From contig DHIZ01000340.1 in NCBI GenBank assembly GCA_002404055.1, positions 1 to 36,724 on the forward strand: a stretch of 36,724 nt of DNA, given 5' to 3'. Source of the DNA: Chloroflexi bacterium UBA4733. GTDB lineage: Bacteria > Chloroflexota > UBA4733. The notes beneath the pieces were generated by a model that had not been told where the DNA came from, made no database searches, and was given only the letters and a program-made list of their open reading frames with translations. The first letter of the stretch is position 1. The number at the start of each line of letters is the position of its first letter. Shown one piece after another: positions 1 to 7,311 of this stretch. The translations under genes and the position numbers were made by a program.

Positions 1-117
1 ACCATACCTGCCAGGCCGGCACAACCGCACACCCTCAACTGTCATGCCAATAACGCCGGATTTGAACCTTGTCTAACGGCCCAAATCTACAGGTCAGACG
101 GCATCCCCATGTTCTAT

Positions 118-1590
118 TCAGTACGCTGGCCCCGCCGCCACTTCGTCACGTCCAACACTGCCGACCTCCGTCCGCAACGCGGCGGCGAACGCTCGGCAGC
201 GCTCCACGGCGGTGCCGGTGTGGGTGCTGGGGTCGAGCAGCGCCGTCACTTCAGCGCGCACCGCTGCATAGTCACCGGGAACGCGGCCGCTGTTCATGGC
301 CGCATCGGTGAGGTGGTCGATGATCGGGTTGGGCTGGCCGGCCTGCAGTGCCGACCAGGCGGCCATGCTGGCGTCGCGGATCAACTCGTGCAACTCCTGG
401 CGGCCAAAGCCGTGGCGACCGACCCACGTCAGGAGCAAGCGCTCGGTGCCGGCGAAGGGGCCGTAGGTGGCCAGATTGCGGTCGATGGCGTGCTGGCTGA
501 CCACCATTTCGGCGGCAACGTAATGGGTGGAGGCCAGGATTTCGTCCAGGGCCAGGAAGGCTTCGGGGAACATGACGCGGCGGGCGGCGGAATCGTCCAG
601 GGTGCGCTCCAGCAAGCTGTGCGCGGCATTGCCGGCGGCGACCGGTGGCAACGCCATGATGTAGCGGGCGAGGGAGCAGATGCGCTCCGTCGTGCGCGGG
701 TTGCGCTTGAAGGGCATGGCGCTGGAGCCGACCTGGTGGCGCTCGAACGGCTCGGCCAGCTCGCCGAAGCCGGGCGACTGCAGCACGCGCACATCGAAGG
801 CGAAGCGGTAGGCCGATTGCGCCACGTCGGCCAGCGCGTTCATCACCAGGAGATCCTGCTTGCGCGGATAGGTCTGCCCGCTGATGGGGAAGGCCGGCAG
901 GTGCAGCGCGTCGAGCACCCCTTGCTCCAGATCGGCGGCGCTGCCGGGATTGCCGTCCAGCAGGAGCGTGTAAGAGGCAGCCGTGCCGACAGCGCCTTTC
1001 AGCCCTTTGCCGCGCAACTGCTCCAGCAGCCAGCGCAGTTGGCGCAAGTCGAGGAGGAAGTCCTGGGCATACATTGCCAGGCGGTAGCCCAGGGTGGTCG
1101 GTTCGGCGGGTTGCAGGTGCGTGTAGGCCATACAGACGGTGTCGGCGTAGCGCTCGATCTGGTTGGCGAAGGCGTGGAGCACCGCGGCGACGCGGTTGGT
1201 GACGATCTCCAACGACTCTCGCAGGCGTAGCACGTCGGCATTGTCCTCGATATCCGCCGACGTGGCCCCGAGGTGGAGTTTGCCACCGCCCAATGGGGCT
1301 TGCTCGGCGAAGGTACGGATCTCGGCCATCACGTCGTGGCGCGTTTGGCGTTCGATAACATGGGCTCGGGGCAGGTCAACCTCTTCGACGTGCGCCTGGA
1401 GGTCGGCAAGCTCTTCCTCCGTCAACAGTCCCAGCTTCTGCTGTTCGCTCGCCAGGGCAAGCCAGATTTGCCGCCAGAGCAGACGGTAGTGTTCTTCCGA
1501 CCAGATGCTTCGCAGTTCGGCGCTGCCATACCGCCAGGTAAAGGGCGAGAGATAGGTCGCCTGCGTGTAGTTCTCGGTGTCGCCGTCCAT
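118..1590 (-). CDS. purB: Adenylosuccinate lyase
   Basis: This 490-residue enzyme is predicted to cleave adenylosuccinate to AMP and fumarate, and SAICAR to AICAR and fumarate, in cytoplasmic purine synthesis. The fumarate-lyase signature SSAMPFKRNP is at residues 289-298. GATS is at 108-111 and THLQPAEPTT at 157-166, all in the family order. The length is slightly above the usual 430-475 residues. The ATG at 1590 is chosen because an AAGAGAAGAG ribosome site lies just upstream and the conserved sequence begins near it; the open frame runs 61 codons further 5' without family-like sequence. It appears monocistronic. Other fumarate lyases (argininosuccinate lyase, CMLE) are less likely given the HDVMAE and SSAMPFKRNP motifs. 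Confidence 0.93.
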   Translation of the reverse strand: MDGDTENYTQATYLSPFTWRYGSAELRSIWSEEHYRLLWRQIWLALASEQQKLGLLTEEELADLQAHVEEVDLPRAHVIERQTRHDVMAEIRTFAEQAPLGGGKLHLGATSADIEDNADVLRLRESLEIVTNRVAAVLHAFANQIERYADTVCMAYTHLQPAEPTTLGYRLAMYAQDFLLDLRQLRWLLEQLRGKGLKGAVGTAASYTLLLDGNPGSAADLEQGVLDALHLPAFPISGQTYPRKQDLLVMNALADVAQSAYRFAFDVRVLQSPGFGELAEPFERHQVGSSAMPFKRNPRTTERICSLARYIMALPPVAAGNAAHSLLERTLDDSAARRVMFPEAFLALDEILASTHYVAAEMVVSQHAIDRNLATYGPFAGTERLLLTWVGRHGFGRQELHELIRDASMAAWSALQAGQPNPIIDHLTDAAMNSGRVPGDYAAVRAEVTALLDPSTHTGTAVERCRAFAAALRTEVGSVGRDEVAAGPAY

Positions 1591-1641
1591 TGCTCGCTCT
1601 TCTCTTGCCGTTCGCGCTACCCGTCGCAGCGTTCCGCCGTT

Positions 1642-1647
1642 ATTGTA
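1642..1647 (-). promoter_or_regulatory. Candidate -10 box of purB
   Basis: TACAAT on the minus strand lies about 50 bases upstream of the purB start. No good -35 box is seen at 16-18 bases, so this rests on the -10 match alone. The same hexamer class recurs upstream of other genes in this window. Confidence 0.35.
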
Positions 1648-1797
1648 CGGAGTGTCCGGTGGCAAGCGCGTGCCCAGACATTTCGGGAGTTGCTTGGCCG
1701 GAATACCTACGGCTGATGCAGAGTTCTCAATCTGCTGCCACAATAGCGGTGACAAGGCGTGGTGCGGTTTCACGCGGTCAGAGCGAGGGAGAAGCCC

Positions 1798-1986
1798 GTG
1801 AGCGGTACGAGTTTAGTGCTGGTGGTTATCGGCGTGATCGTGGTGCTGCTAGGTCTGCTCCAGCACTTTGCCAAGGTCGGCATTCTCGGTGTATCCCACG
1901 GCAGCCTGATCCTTGTAGTTATCGGTGTCATCGTGGTGATCGCCGGCGTGCTGCTGGGACAGTCCCGTCGGCGACCCGTCGTGTAG
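1798..1986 (+). CDS. Small two-helix membrane protein
   Basis: This 62-residue hydrophobic protein has two predicted membrane helices. They are near-copies of each other (SLVLVVIGVIVV and SLILVVIGVIVV), joined by a short loop around residues 25-32, and the tail is basic (QSRRRPVV). GTG at 1798 is preferred over the ATG at 1759 because a GGGAGA ribosome site precedes it by 5-6 bases and the extra residues are not membrane-like. The internal duplication suggests the gene arose by doubling a one-helix unit. Function is unknown. It stands alone between the divergent purB and the repeat block at 2044. Confidence 0.6.
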   Translation: MSGTSLVLVVIGVIVVLLGLLQHFAKVGILGVSHGSLILVVIGVIVVIAGVLLGQSRRRPVV

Positions 1987-2043
1987 CCAGTCTGGGTCGG
2001 CAGGCAAGGACCCAGCGCGGGCTTTTGCTCCCCATGGACCTAG

Positions 2044-2087
2044 CAGGTTGCAACCTGGCAGGTCTGAACCTGTCGGGTTGCAACCTG
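2044..2087. repeat. Three tandem 15-bp palindromic units
   Basis: Three units begin at 2044, 2059 and 2074, exactly 15 bases apart. The first, CAGGTTGCAACCTG, is a perfect 14-base palindrome. The second (CAGGTCTGAACCTG) and third (CGGGTTGCAACCTG) are imperfect versions. They resemble short REP-type intergenic palindromes. The block ends just before the truncated ATPase gene starting near 2095. Confidence 0.75.
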
Positions 2088-2094
2088 ATATAGG

Positions 2095-2550
2095 TATCGC
2101 TTCGTCTCCCCGTTTCAGTCGCTGCTGCAGTTGGGGCAGGGCGACGCCGTCTGGGATCGGGAGATCCGACCGGCGTTGCAGGAGTTCGTCGCCCGCACCA
2201 CCTGGGAAGAGGTCTGTGGCCAGCATCTCTGGCGTCGTATCGCGGCACAGGCGTTGCCGGTCCGGGTCGCCCAGCTTGGCCGCTGGTGGGATAGCCGGGA
2301 CGAGATTGATCTGGTCGGGATGTGGGGCGGCAAGGTCACGCTGGTTGGCGAGTGCAAGTGGACGGCCGCGCCAATAGATGAAGGCGTGTTGATGGCGCTA
2401 CAAGTCAAGGCGCAGAAGCTGCCTTTGGACAGCGCACCGCTCTGGGTGCTGGCCAGCCGCTCCGGCTTTACGCCATCAGTGCAGCGGCGGGCGCAGGGAG
2501 AGAACGTGCTCTTGCTGCAGCCGAGCGACCTATTCCTGAATGCCGACTGA
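2095..2550 (+). pseudogene. 5'-truncated DUF234-type archaeal-ATPase family protein
   Basis: The readable frame matches only the C-terminal nuclease-like part of the DEXX-box/archaeal ATPase family with a DUF234 tail. Family-like sequence starts right after a stop codon at 2092 (YRF, then SPFQSLLQLGQGDAVW) and includes a PD-(D/E)XK-like core DEIDLVG followed by GECKW. The AAA ATPase domain, normally about 300 residues, is absent. A TTG at 2131 could start a 139-residue product, but no ribosome site is convincing. The break abuts the tandem palindromes at 2044-2087. The 3' end overlaps the convergent HD gene by 21 bases. I infer a deletion remnant. Confidence 0.7.
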
Positions 2551-3507
2551 ACGCCTGCTGTTGGCCGACCTAACTGCCTCTGCCACCTCTCGCCGTGCTC
2601 GCTCGATCCTCCCCTCCTCCACGACCCAGCGCAGGCCGCGGATGGCGCTGATGTCGGCGGTGGAGATGGCGGCGTGGAGCGCCAGATTTTGCGGGCGTTC
2701 CAGCAGTTGAAGCCGTTCAATGGCTTCGCCTACGGCCATACGTCCGCGGCTGAGGATGCCGAGCAGGTCGTGCTCCCGGATCTGCAGGAGCACTGTCGCT
2801 TGCTGCCCGGGCGTCAGCCCATGGTACGCCAGCAAAGGCGCGGCCAGCCGGGCCGATTCCAGGGGGTGCCGGGGATCGTAGGCGTCTAACCCCTTGCCGA
2901 TGTCGTGGTAGACAATCGTCATCCGCGCCAGGCGGGCGTCTTCGTCTGCCAATTCGCTGGTGTTCAACCCGGCCAGCACCTCGATGGTGTGTTCGTTGGG
3001 ATCGGTCGTTCGTCCCCGCGCCGGATCGAAATGGGGGCGGTGCTGGGCCAGATTCACCAGGTGGGGGAACGTGGCATCAAGGTAGCCCAGGACGGCATCC
3101 AGGTCGACCGGCTCCATCTGGTCGGCACCGCCGAGGTCAGGTAGCCTGCCGTTCCAGACCGCCGGCTGGCGCGCCGTTTGGTCGCTGTACCAGCGGTTGG
3201 GGCCGGTCTCCTGGCGCCGAAAGCGGTAGCTGTCGCGCGCTTCCAGCACCTGGACGGTCTGCAGGGCGATCGCCGCCGCCGCTTGCGCTGCCTCGAGTGT
3301 GCTCAGCCCACGCGCTACCGGCGAAGGCTGCGTGTCAAAGCTGGCGCCGATCAGGCTGACGCTCCAACCGTCATCTCCCGCCGCCAGGCGGGCGACCACG
3401 GGGTAGGCGCTGTCGAGCCGGGCGATTGCGCCGTTGTCAAGGGGAATGAAGCGCAGGCCGGGCGGCAGGGCTGAAAGCGAAGGCTTTACCAAGGACGGTT
3501 GCTCCAT
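2530..3507 (-). CDS. HD-domain phosphohydrolase-like protein
   Basis: This 324-residue protein carries an HD metal-binding fold in its C-terminal half. The first ligand is His173 in NEHTIEV and the HD pair is His201-Asp202 in YHDIGKG; a further IREHDL histidine lies downstream. The arrangement resembles the HD domain of CCA-adding/poly(A) polymerase-like proteins, without a nucleotidyltransferase domain. The N-terminal 120 residues are not recognised. The ATG at 3507 is chosen as the first start after a TACAAT -10 box; its ribosome site is weak. The gene sits intact between two broken genes. The substrate cannot be deduced. Confidence 0.72.
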   Translation of the reverse strand: MEQPSLVKPSLSALPPGLRFIPLDNGAIARLDSAYPVVARLAAGDDGWSVSLIGASFDTQPSPVARGLSTLEAAQAAAAIALQTVQVLEARDSYRFRRQETGPNRWYSDQTARQPAVWNGRLPDLGGADQMEPVDLDAVLGYLDATFPHLVNLAQHRPHFDPARGRTTDPNEHTIEVLAGLNTSELADEDARLARMTIVYHDIGKGLDAYDPRHPLESARLAAPLLAYHGLTPGQQATVLLQIREHDLLGILSRGRMAVGEAIERLQLLERPQNLALHAAISTADISAIRGLRWVVEEGRIERARREVAEAVRSANSRRSVGIQE

Positions 3508-3534
3508 TACCAGGTGACGAGGCTGTCGCCGACC

Positions 3535-3540
3535 ATTGTA
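3535..3540 (-). promoter_or_regulatory. Candidate -10 box of the HD gene
   Basis: TACAAT on the minus strand ends 27 bases upstream of the HD-protein ATG. No matching -35 element is visible. It lies just before the edge of the truncated MFS gene on the other strand, so the HD gene appears to have kept its own promoter. Confidence 0.35.
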
Positions 3541-3560
3541 CGGGCCGGCGGACGCTACCC

Positions 3561-4472
3561 GTGCCGTATCATGCGGCTGGCAAAGCATGGTTGCCGACGC
3601 TCTGTTCAACGCTGGGTCCGACGCTCGGCGGCTTCATCGTGACCTACTGGAGTTGGCGCGGCATCTTTTATGTCAATCTACCGGTGGGCATCCTGGCCAT
3701 CCTTGGCACATTCCTCATCGTGCCCGACTTGCGGCCAGGTCGACGCCACGGCCTCGATCTGGTAGGTGTGTTGCTGGCGAGCGGCGGCCTCTTTGGCATC
3801 GTGTTCGGCCTGATCGAAGGACAGCGCTACAACTGGGGAGCGATCGCCGGCTGGTTGACCATCCCTGAGATCATCGGCGCCGGCATCGTTGTGCTGGTCC
3901 TCTTCGTGCTCTGGGAACGCTTTCAGCCAGAGCCGCTGGTGCCGCTCTCGCTTTTCAGCGATCGCAACTATTCGCTGATGAACTGGATCAGCGGCGTGAT
4001 GTCCTTCGGCATGCTCGGGCTCTTCCTGCCTCTGACGATCTACTTCCAGTCGGTACTCGGCGTGACCGCGCTGCGCGCCGGCTTGACACTGGCGCCCATG
4101 TCGCTCGTCTCGATGGTCGTCGCACCCAATGCCGGGCGACTGGTCGACCGCATCGGCGGCAAGTACATTCTGATGGTCGGCCTGACCCTCTTTGCCGCTG
4201 GCATGGGCCTGATCATCCTGGTGGCGTCGCCGGATTCGACATGGTTCACTTTCTTCTTCCCCGCCGTGGTCGCTGGACTGGGGATGGGCTGCATCTTCGC
4301 GCCCCTCAGCACGGTGGCGATGCGCAACATCAAGCCACAAATGGCCGGAGCGGCGTCCGGTGTCTTCAATACAACACGCCAAGTAGGCGCCGTGGTCGGC
4401 GCCCCCCTTATTCTGGCTGCCGTTCCAAATTGTTCAAAGTACGCCCGCACCCGAATTGTGCAGCCATTGTAA
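3561..4472 (+). pseudogene. MFS drug transporter fragment (DHA2 type), truncated at both ends
   Basis: Family-like sequence starts near position 3597 in motif C (LGPTLGGFIVTYWSWRGIFY). It continues through about eight or nine membrane helices to RQVGAVVGAPL near 4425, then changes to unrelated residues and stops. A DHA2 transporter needs 14 helices and about 480-510 residues; helices 1-4 and the last helices are missing. No ribosome site fits a start. The next gene on the other strand is an intact member of the same superfamily, but the two are not close copies, so this was probably a separate transporter. I infer decay by deletion at both ends. Confidence 0.8.
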
Positions 4473-4511
4473 GCGCTGTGGCCAAGGCGCGATCCCATGG
4501 CGTAACCGAAG

Positions 4512-6041
4512 CTATCGCGAAATCTCTTCCACCTCAGTGGCCACTACTTCCGGCTGCCGTTGCTCCGGCGCTGTAGTCTGGACCAGAGTAGCTTCTTCGC
4601 CTCGTCCTTTCGGGAAGAAGCACGCCACCCCGAAGGCGGCAACGGCGGCGATGGCCAGCAGCAGGTAGATCTGGTGCAGGCCGGATGCCAGGCCGTTGCG
4701 GAGGATCTGTACGACAGCTGGTGGCAAGGCGCCTCGCACGCTTGGGTTGAGGATGGCGTTGACATCGGTGGTACCGGCGGCGCGCAGGGTCGTGGCCAGG
4801 TGGGCATTGAGGACCGCGCCGAGCAGGGCGATGCCGACGGTGCCGCCCATCGTGCGCGTGAACTGGACCGACGCCGTCACCACGCCCCGTCGCTCCCGGC
4901 CCACGGCATTCTGGGCGCCCAGCAAGAAGGAGTTGGAGCTGAAGCCAAGGCCCATGCCGAGCACGAACAGGTTGGCGACAATGAAGAGCAGCGGTGTGTA
5001 CAGGCCATAGATCAGAAGTAGGGCAGTGCCGATGCTCATAAGCAAGGTGCCGAGCATGGCGACCGGGCGAAAGCCGAATCGGAGCAGCAGGCGCGGCGAG
5101 ACAAAGGCGGCCAGCGGCCAGCCCAGAGACAGCGGTACCAGCGCCTTGCCGGCGTCACCAGCTGTGCCGAGCTGTACGCCCTGCACGAACAATGGCACGT
5201 AGGAGGACACGCCGAACTGCACAGCGCCGGCAAAAATGCCTGCCAGGCAGGGGACGGCGATGAATGGCTCGCGGAACATGCCGAGCGGCAAGACTGGCTC
5301 ATCGGCACGCAACTCGATCAGGACGAAGGCGGCCAGGACGACCAACGAGAGGAGGATGACCGGCAGCAGGACCTGGCCACCCGCCCCACCAAGCAGGCCA
5401 TAGAGCAGCAGAGCGATGCCGCTGGTCAAGGTGGCGGCGCCGGCGTAGTCGAGGGAATGCTGCCTGCTCTGGCGCGATTCCTGGAGCGTGCGCCAGAGTA
5501 GGATGGCCGCAATGGTACCAAATGGAACATTGACGTAGAAGACCCAGCGCCAGCCAATGTTCACGGTGATAAAAGCGCCGAGCGCCGGGCCGGCCACACT
5601 GGACGTCCCCCAGACTGCACTGAACAGCCCCTGGATGCGGGCGCGTTCAGTGAGCGAATAGAGATCACCCAGAATTGTGAAGACGGTCGGTTGGACGGCC
5701 CCGGCGCCCAACCCCTGCAGGCCTCGGAAGGTGATCAGTTCCGGCATATTCTGGGAGAGACCGGAAAGGGCGGAGCCGAGCAGGAATAGCCCGATACCGC
5801 CCATGAATACCGGCTTGCGTCCCACCATGTCGGCCAGCCGGCCATAGAGCGGCACCGTGGCCGTCGACGTGAGCAGGTAGATGGAGAAGACCCAGGCGTA
5901 CAGGTTGAGGCCGTGAAGATCACCGATGATCGTCGGCATGGCAGTGCTGACGACGGTTGCTTCCATCGCGGTCAGGAACGTTGCCAGGAGCAAGGCGACC
6001 AGGATCAGGGAGCGTTTCTGCAGCGGCGCGGTGCTGTCCAT
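4512..6041 (-). CDS. MFS multidrug efflux transporter, DHA2 family (14 TM)
   Basis: This 509-residue inner-membrane exporter has the DHA2/EmrB-QacA pattern: MEATVVSTAMPTIIGDL in helix 1, motif A GRLADMVGRKPVF after helix 2, and motif C-like sequence AGPALGAFITVNIGWRWVFY in helix 5. Length and hydrophobicity fit 14 helices. Drug-proton antiport is the family role; the substrate is unknown. The ATG at 6041 follows an AAGGGA ribosome site. The soluble tail after the last helix is short and acidic. It is transcribed divergently from the LysM-like gene and converges on the broken MFS gene. Confidence 0.88.
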   Translation of the reverse strand: MDSTAPLQKRSLILVALLLATFLTAMEATVVSTAMPTIIGDLHGLNLYAWVFSIYLLTSTATVPLYGRLADMVGRKPVFMGGIGLFLLGSALSGLSQNMPELITFRGLQGLGAGAVQPTVFTILGDLYSLTERARIQGLFSAVWGTSSVAGPALGAFITVNIGWRWVFYVNVPFGTIAAILLWRTLQESRQSRQHSLDYAGAATLTSGIALLLYGLLGGAGGQVLLPVILLSLVVLAAFVLIELRADEPVLPLGMFREPFIAVPCLAGIFAGAVQFGVSSYVPLFVQGVQLGTAGDAGKALVPLSLGWPLAAFVSPRLLLRFGFRPVAMLGTLLMSIGTALLLIYGLYTPLLFIVANLFVLGMGLGFSSNSFLLGAQNAVGRERRGVVTASVQFTRTMGGTVGIALLGAVLNAHLATTLRAAGTTDVNAILNPSVRGALPPAVVQILRNGLASGLHQIYLLLAIAAVAAFGVACFFPKGRGEEATLVQTTAPEQRQPEVVATEVEEISR

Positions 6042-6203
6042 GGGTGCCTTGTCCCTTCCGGTGTTGCCGACGTAGCGTGCAGACTACCGCATCCGGCAGG
6101 GGTAGCGACGGTACGCTTGACGCCAAACACGGTACGCGATTTGCTTGCCGTTCGGCGCGTGCCATGATAGGTCGGCACATACCACGTTGCATCGCGCCTG
6201 TTC

Positions 6204-6232
6204 TGGACGTTGCAGCCGCCGTGGCGTACAAT
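6204..6232 (+). promoter_or_regulatory. Candidate promoter of the LysM-like gene
   Basis: TGGACG at 6204 and TACAAT at 6227 are separated by 17 bases. They lie about 75 bases upstream of the ATG at 6307. The -35 box is a partial match only. Confidence 0.35.
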
Positions 6233-6306
6233 GCGCCAACGACGCACCTGACGGGGATCCATGCTTCCCGCGGTCAGTGGCGTGTCTGGTGGGAGAGGAG
6301 AGGGTC

Positions 6307-6519
6307 ATGAAACTACCATGGGGCAAGAAGGAAGCGCCGGCGGTCAAGGGGAAGACGATCAAGAGTATGCCGGGTGACACACTGCGCAAAATTGCCATTC
6401 GCGAGTATGATGGCGACGAGTCGAAATGGGAAGTCATCTACGAAGCGAACAAATGGCGCATCGACGACCCCAGCTACCTGAACGTCGGCACCGATCTGGT
6501 ACTGCCGGGCAAGGAATAG
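6307..6519 (+). CDS. LysM-like small protein
   Basis: This 70-residue protein is almost entirely a LysM-like module. A SMPGDTLRKIAIREYDGD segment is followed by YEANKWRIDDPSYLNVG and ends LVLPGKE, the usual LysM order of loop, helix, asparagine-rich helix and proline-containing strand. LysM modules bind N-acetylglucosamine-containing glycans. There is no signal peptide or membrane segment, so it may act inside the cell, as do cytosolic LysM/BON-type proteins. The ATG at 6307 is preceded by a strong GAGAGGAGAGGG purine tract at 6292-6304. A strong hairpin follows the gene. Confidence 0.8.
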   Translation: MKLPWGKKEAPAVKGKTIKSMPGDTLRKIAIREYDGDESKWEVIYEANKWRIDDPSYLNVGTDLVLPGKE

Positions 6520-6531
6520 GCCGAGACAAAT

Positions 6532-6562
6532 GGGCGAGTTCCCCGACCCGGGGAGCTCGCCC
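6532..6562. terminator. Bidirectional terminator-like hairpin
   Basis: A near-perfect stem pairs GGGCGAG (6532-6538) with CTCGCCC (6556-6562) and TCCCC with GGGGA, around a 5-base loop at 6545-6549. It lies between the convergent LysM-like and Rad52-like genes. No T-run follows on either side, so an intrinsic terminator is likely but not certain. Confidence 0.6.
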
Positions 6563-6569
6563 CTGGCCG

Positions 6570-7205
6570 CTAGCTGGCCTTGCGTTCAGCTAGCCAGACG
6601 GGCTTCTGACCGCACTTGGCCGAGCAGAACCAGGCGCTATAGGGCCGGCCGTCGCGGGTGGTGCCGCTGCGCAGCAGCATCGGCTCATCACAGGATGGGC
6701 AGGCTCGTGTCGCGGCCGAGTCCTCAGCGCCGGTACTCCCGTCCGCAGCGCGGGGCTGCAGGCGCGCGGGTTGGTCGTCACGCGCGGCCGCTGCCTCGGC
6801 CTTGTCGTACAGGCTATTGCCGAAGGCATTGCCAAAGGTGCGCAATGCTCGCTTTAGCGCATCGGTGACGGCGCCTTTGATGGCAGTCTCTTGAGCATCC
6901 GGCGATGCTTCATTCGCGTCACGCGGCACAGCCGGAATACCAACACCCACGTCCTCGCGTTGCACAGTCTCGCCGTCCGCGGGCGTGACAACCAGGCGAA
7001 CCGTGGCCAGCCAAACTCCGGCAGTCATTTCCAGCTTGGTCAACTGGTAGGACCAGGCGTGGTAGCCAAAGACGGTGTTTGCCATCTCGATGACATCGTG
7101 ACCTTCGAGGTAGCGCAACTCGATTCCCTGCTTGCGACGGGTATGGACGCGCCTCTCGTCGATGCGGGCCTCGAGCTGCTCCAGTTGACTGTTGGAAAAC
7201 GGCAC
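6570..7205 (-). CDS. Rad52/Rad22-family (DdrA-like) DNA repair protein
   Basis: This 211-residue protein has the Rad52/22 core. It shows RYLEGHDVIEMANTVFGYHAW at residues 31-51, a GVGIP segment at 87-91, and AIKGAVTDALKRALRTFGN at 108-126, ending in FGNSLYDK. Family members bind single-stranded DNA and promote annealing; DdrA of Deinococcus belongs to the same superfamily. The C-terminus adds a putative zinc site with Cys169, Cys172, Cys194 and Cys198. GTG at 7205 follows a GAAAGGA ribosome site. The gene has its own promoter with two LexA-type boxes, separate from the ImmA/XRE genes upstream. An SOS-inducible annealing protein is the natural inference. No recombinase, integrase or phage gene is adjacent. 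Confidence 0.85.
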   Translation of the reverse strand: MPFSNSQLEQLEARIDERRVHTRRKQGIELRYLEGHDVIEMANTVFGYHAWSYQLTKLEMTAGVWLATVRLVVTPADGETVQREDVGVGIPAVPRDANEASPDAQETAIKGAVTDALKRALRTFGNAFGNSLYDKAEAAAARDDQPARLQPRAADGSTGAEDSAATRACPSCDEPMLLRSGTTRDGRPYSAWFCSAKCGQKPVWLAERKAS

Positions 7206-7238
7206 TGCTGACGATCCTTTCTCCGGCCCGGCCGGAAT

Positions 7239-7252
7239 CGAACTAACGTTCT
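7239..7252. promoter_or_regulatory. LexA-type box, promoter-proximal
   Basis: CGAACTAACGTTCT contains GAAC-N4-GTTC, the DinR/LexA box form known from Bacillus and other Gram-positive-type LexA proteins. It lies 34 bases upstream of the Rad52-like GTG and two bases downstream of the TATAAT box, where a bound repressor would block transcription. Confidence 0.72.
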
Positions 7253-7253
7253 A

Positions 7254-7281
7254 ATTATACCGCATTGTGGCAAGAACGCAA
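7254..7281 (-). promoter_or_regulatory. Promoter of the Rad52-like gene
   Basis: On the minus strand, TTGCGT (7281-7276) and a perfect TATAAT (7259-7254) are 16 bases apart. The start codon is 48 bases downstream of the -10 box. Two GAAC-N4-GTTC boxes sit on the -35 region and directly downstream of the -10 box. Confidence 0.72.
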
Positions 7282-7286
7282 GTTCT
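7273..7286. promoter_or_regulatory. LexA-type box, over the -35 region
   Basis: AGAACGCAAGTTCT is a GAAC-N4-GTTC dyad with 5-base arms that overlaps the -35 hexamer. Its centre is 34 bases from the centre of the other box, about three helical turns, so two LexA dimers could bind the same face. Confidence 0.72.
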
Positions 7287-7311
7287 AGATACGGGGCGTT
7301 GCCAGCCATGG

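Noticed and set aside
109..1230. A 373-codon open frame on the plus strand opposite purB.
   Set aside because: It is the antisense shadow of purB in GC-rich DNA, with alanine/glycine/glutamine-rich composition and no family-like motif or ribosome site.
4430..4500. Cysteine-rich reading (CSHCKRCGQG) after the broken MFS gene as the N-terminus of an IS1-type transposase.
   Set aside because: The cysteine spacing does not fit the family, and no transposase catalytic sequence or terminal inverted repeats follow.
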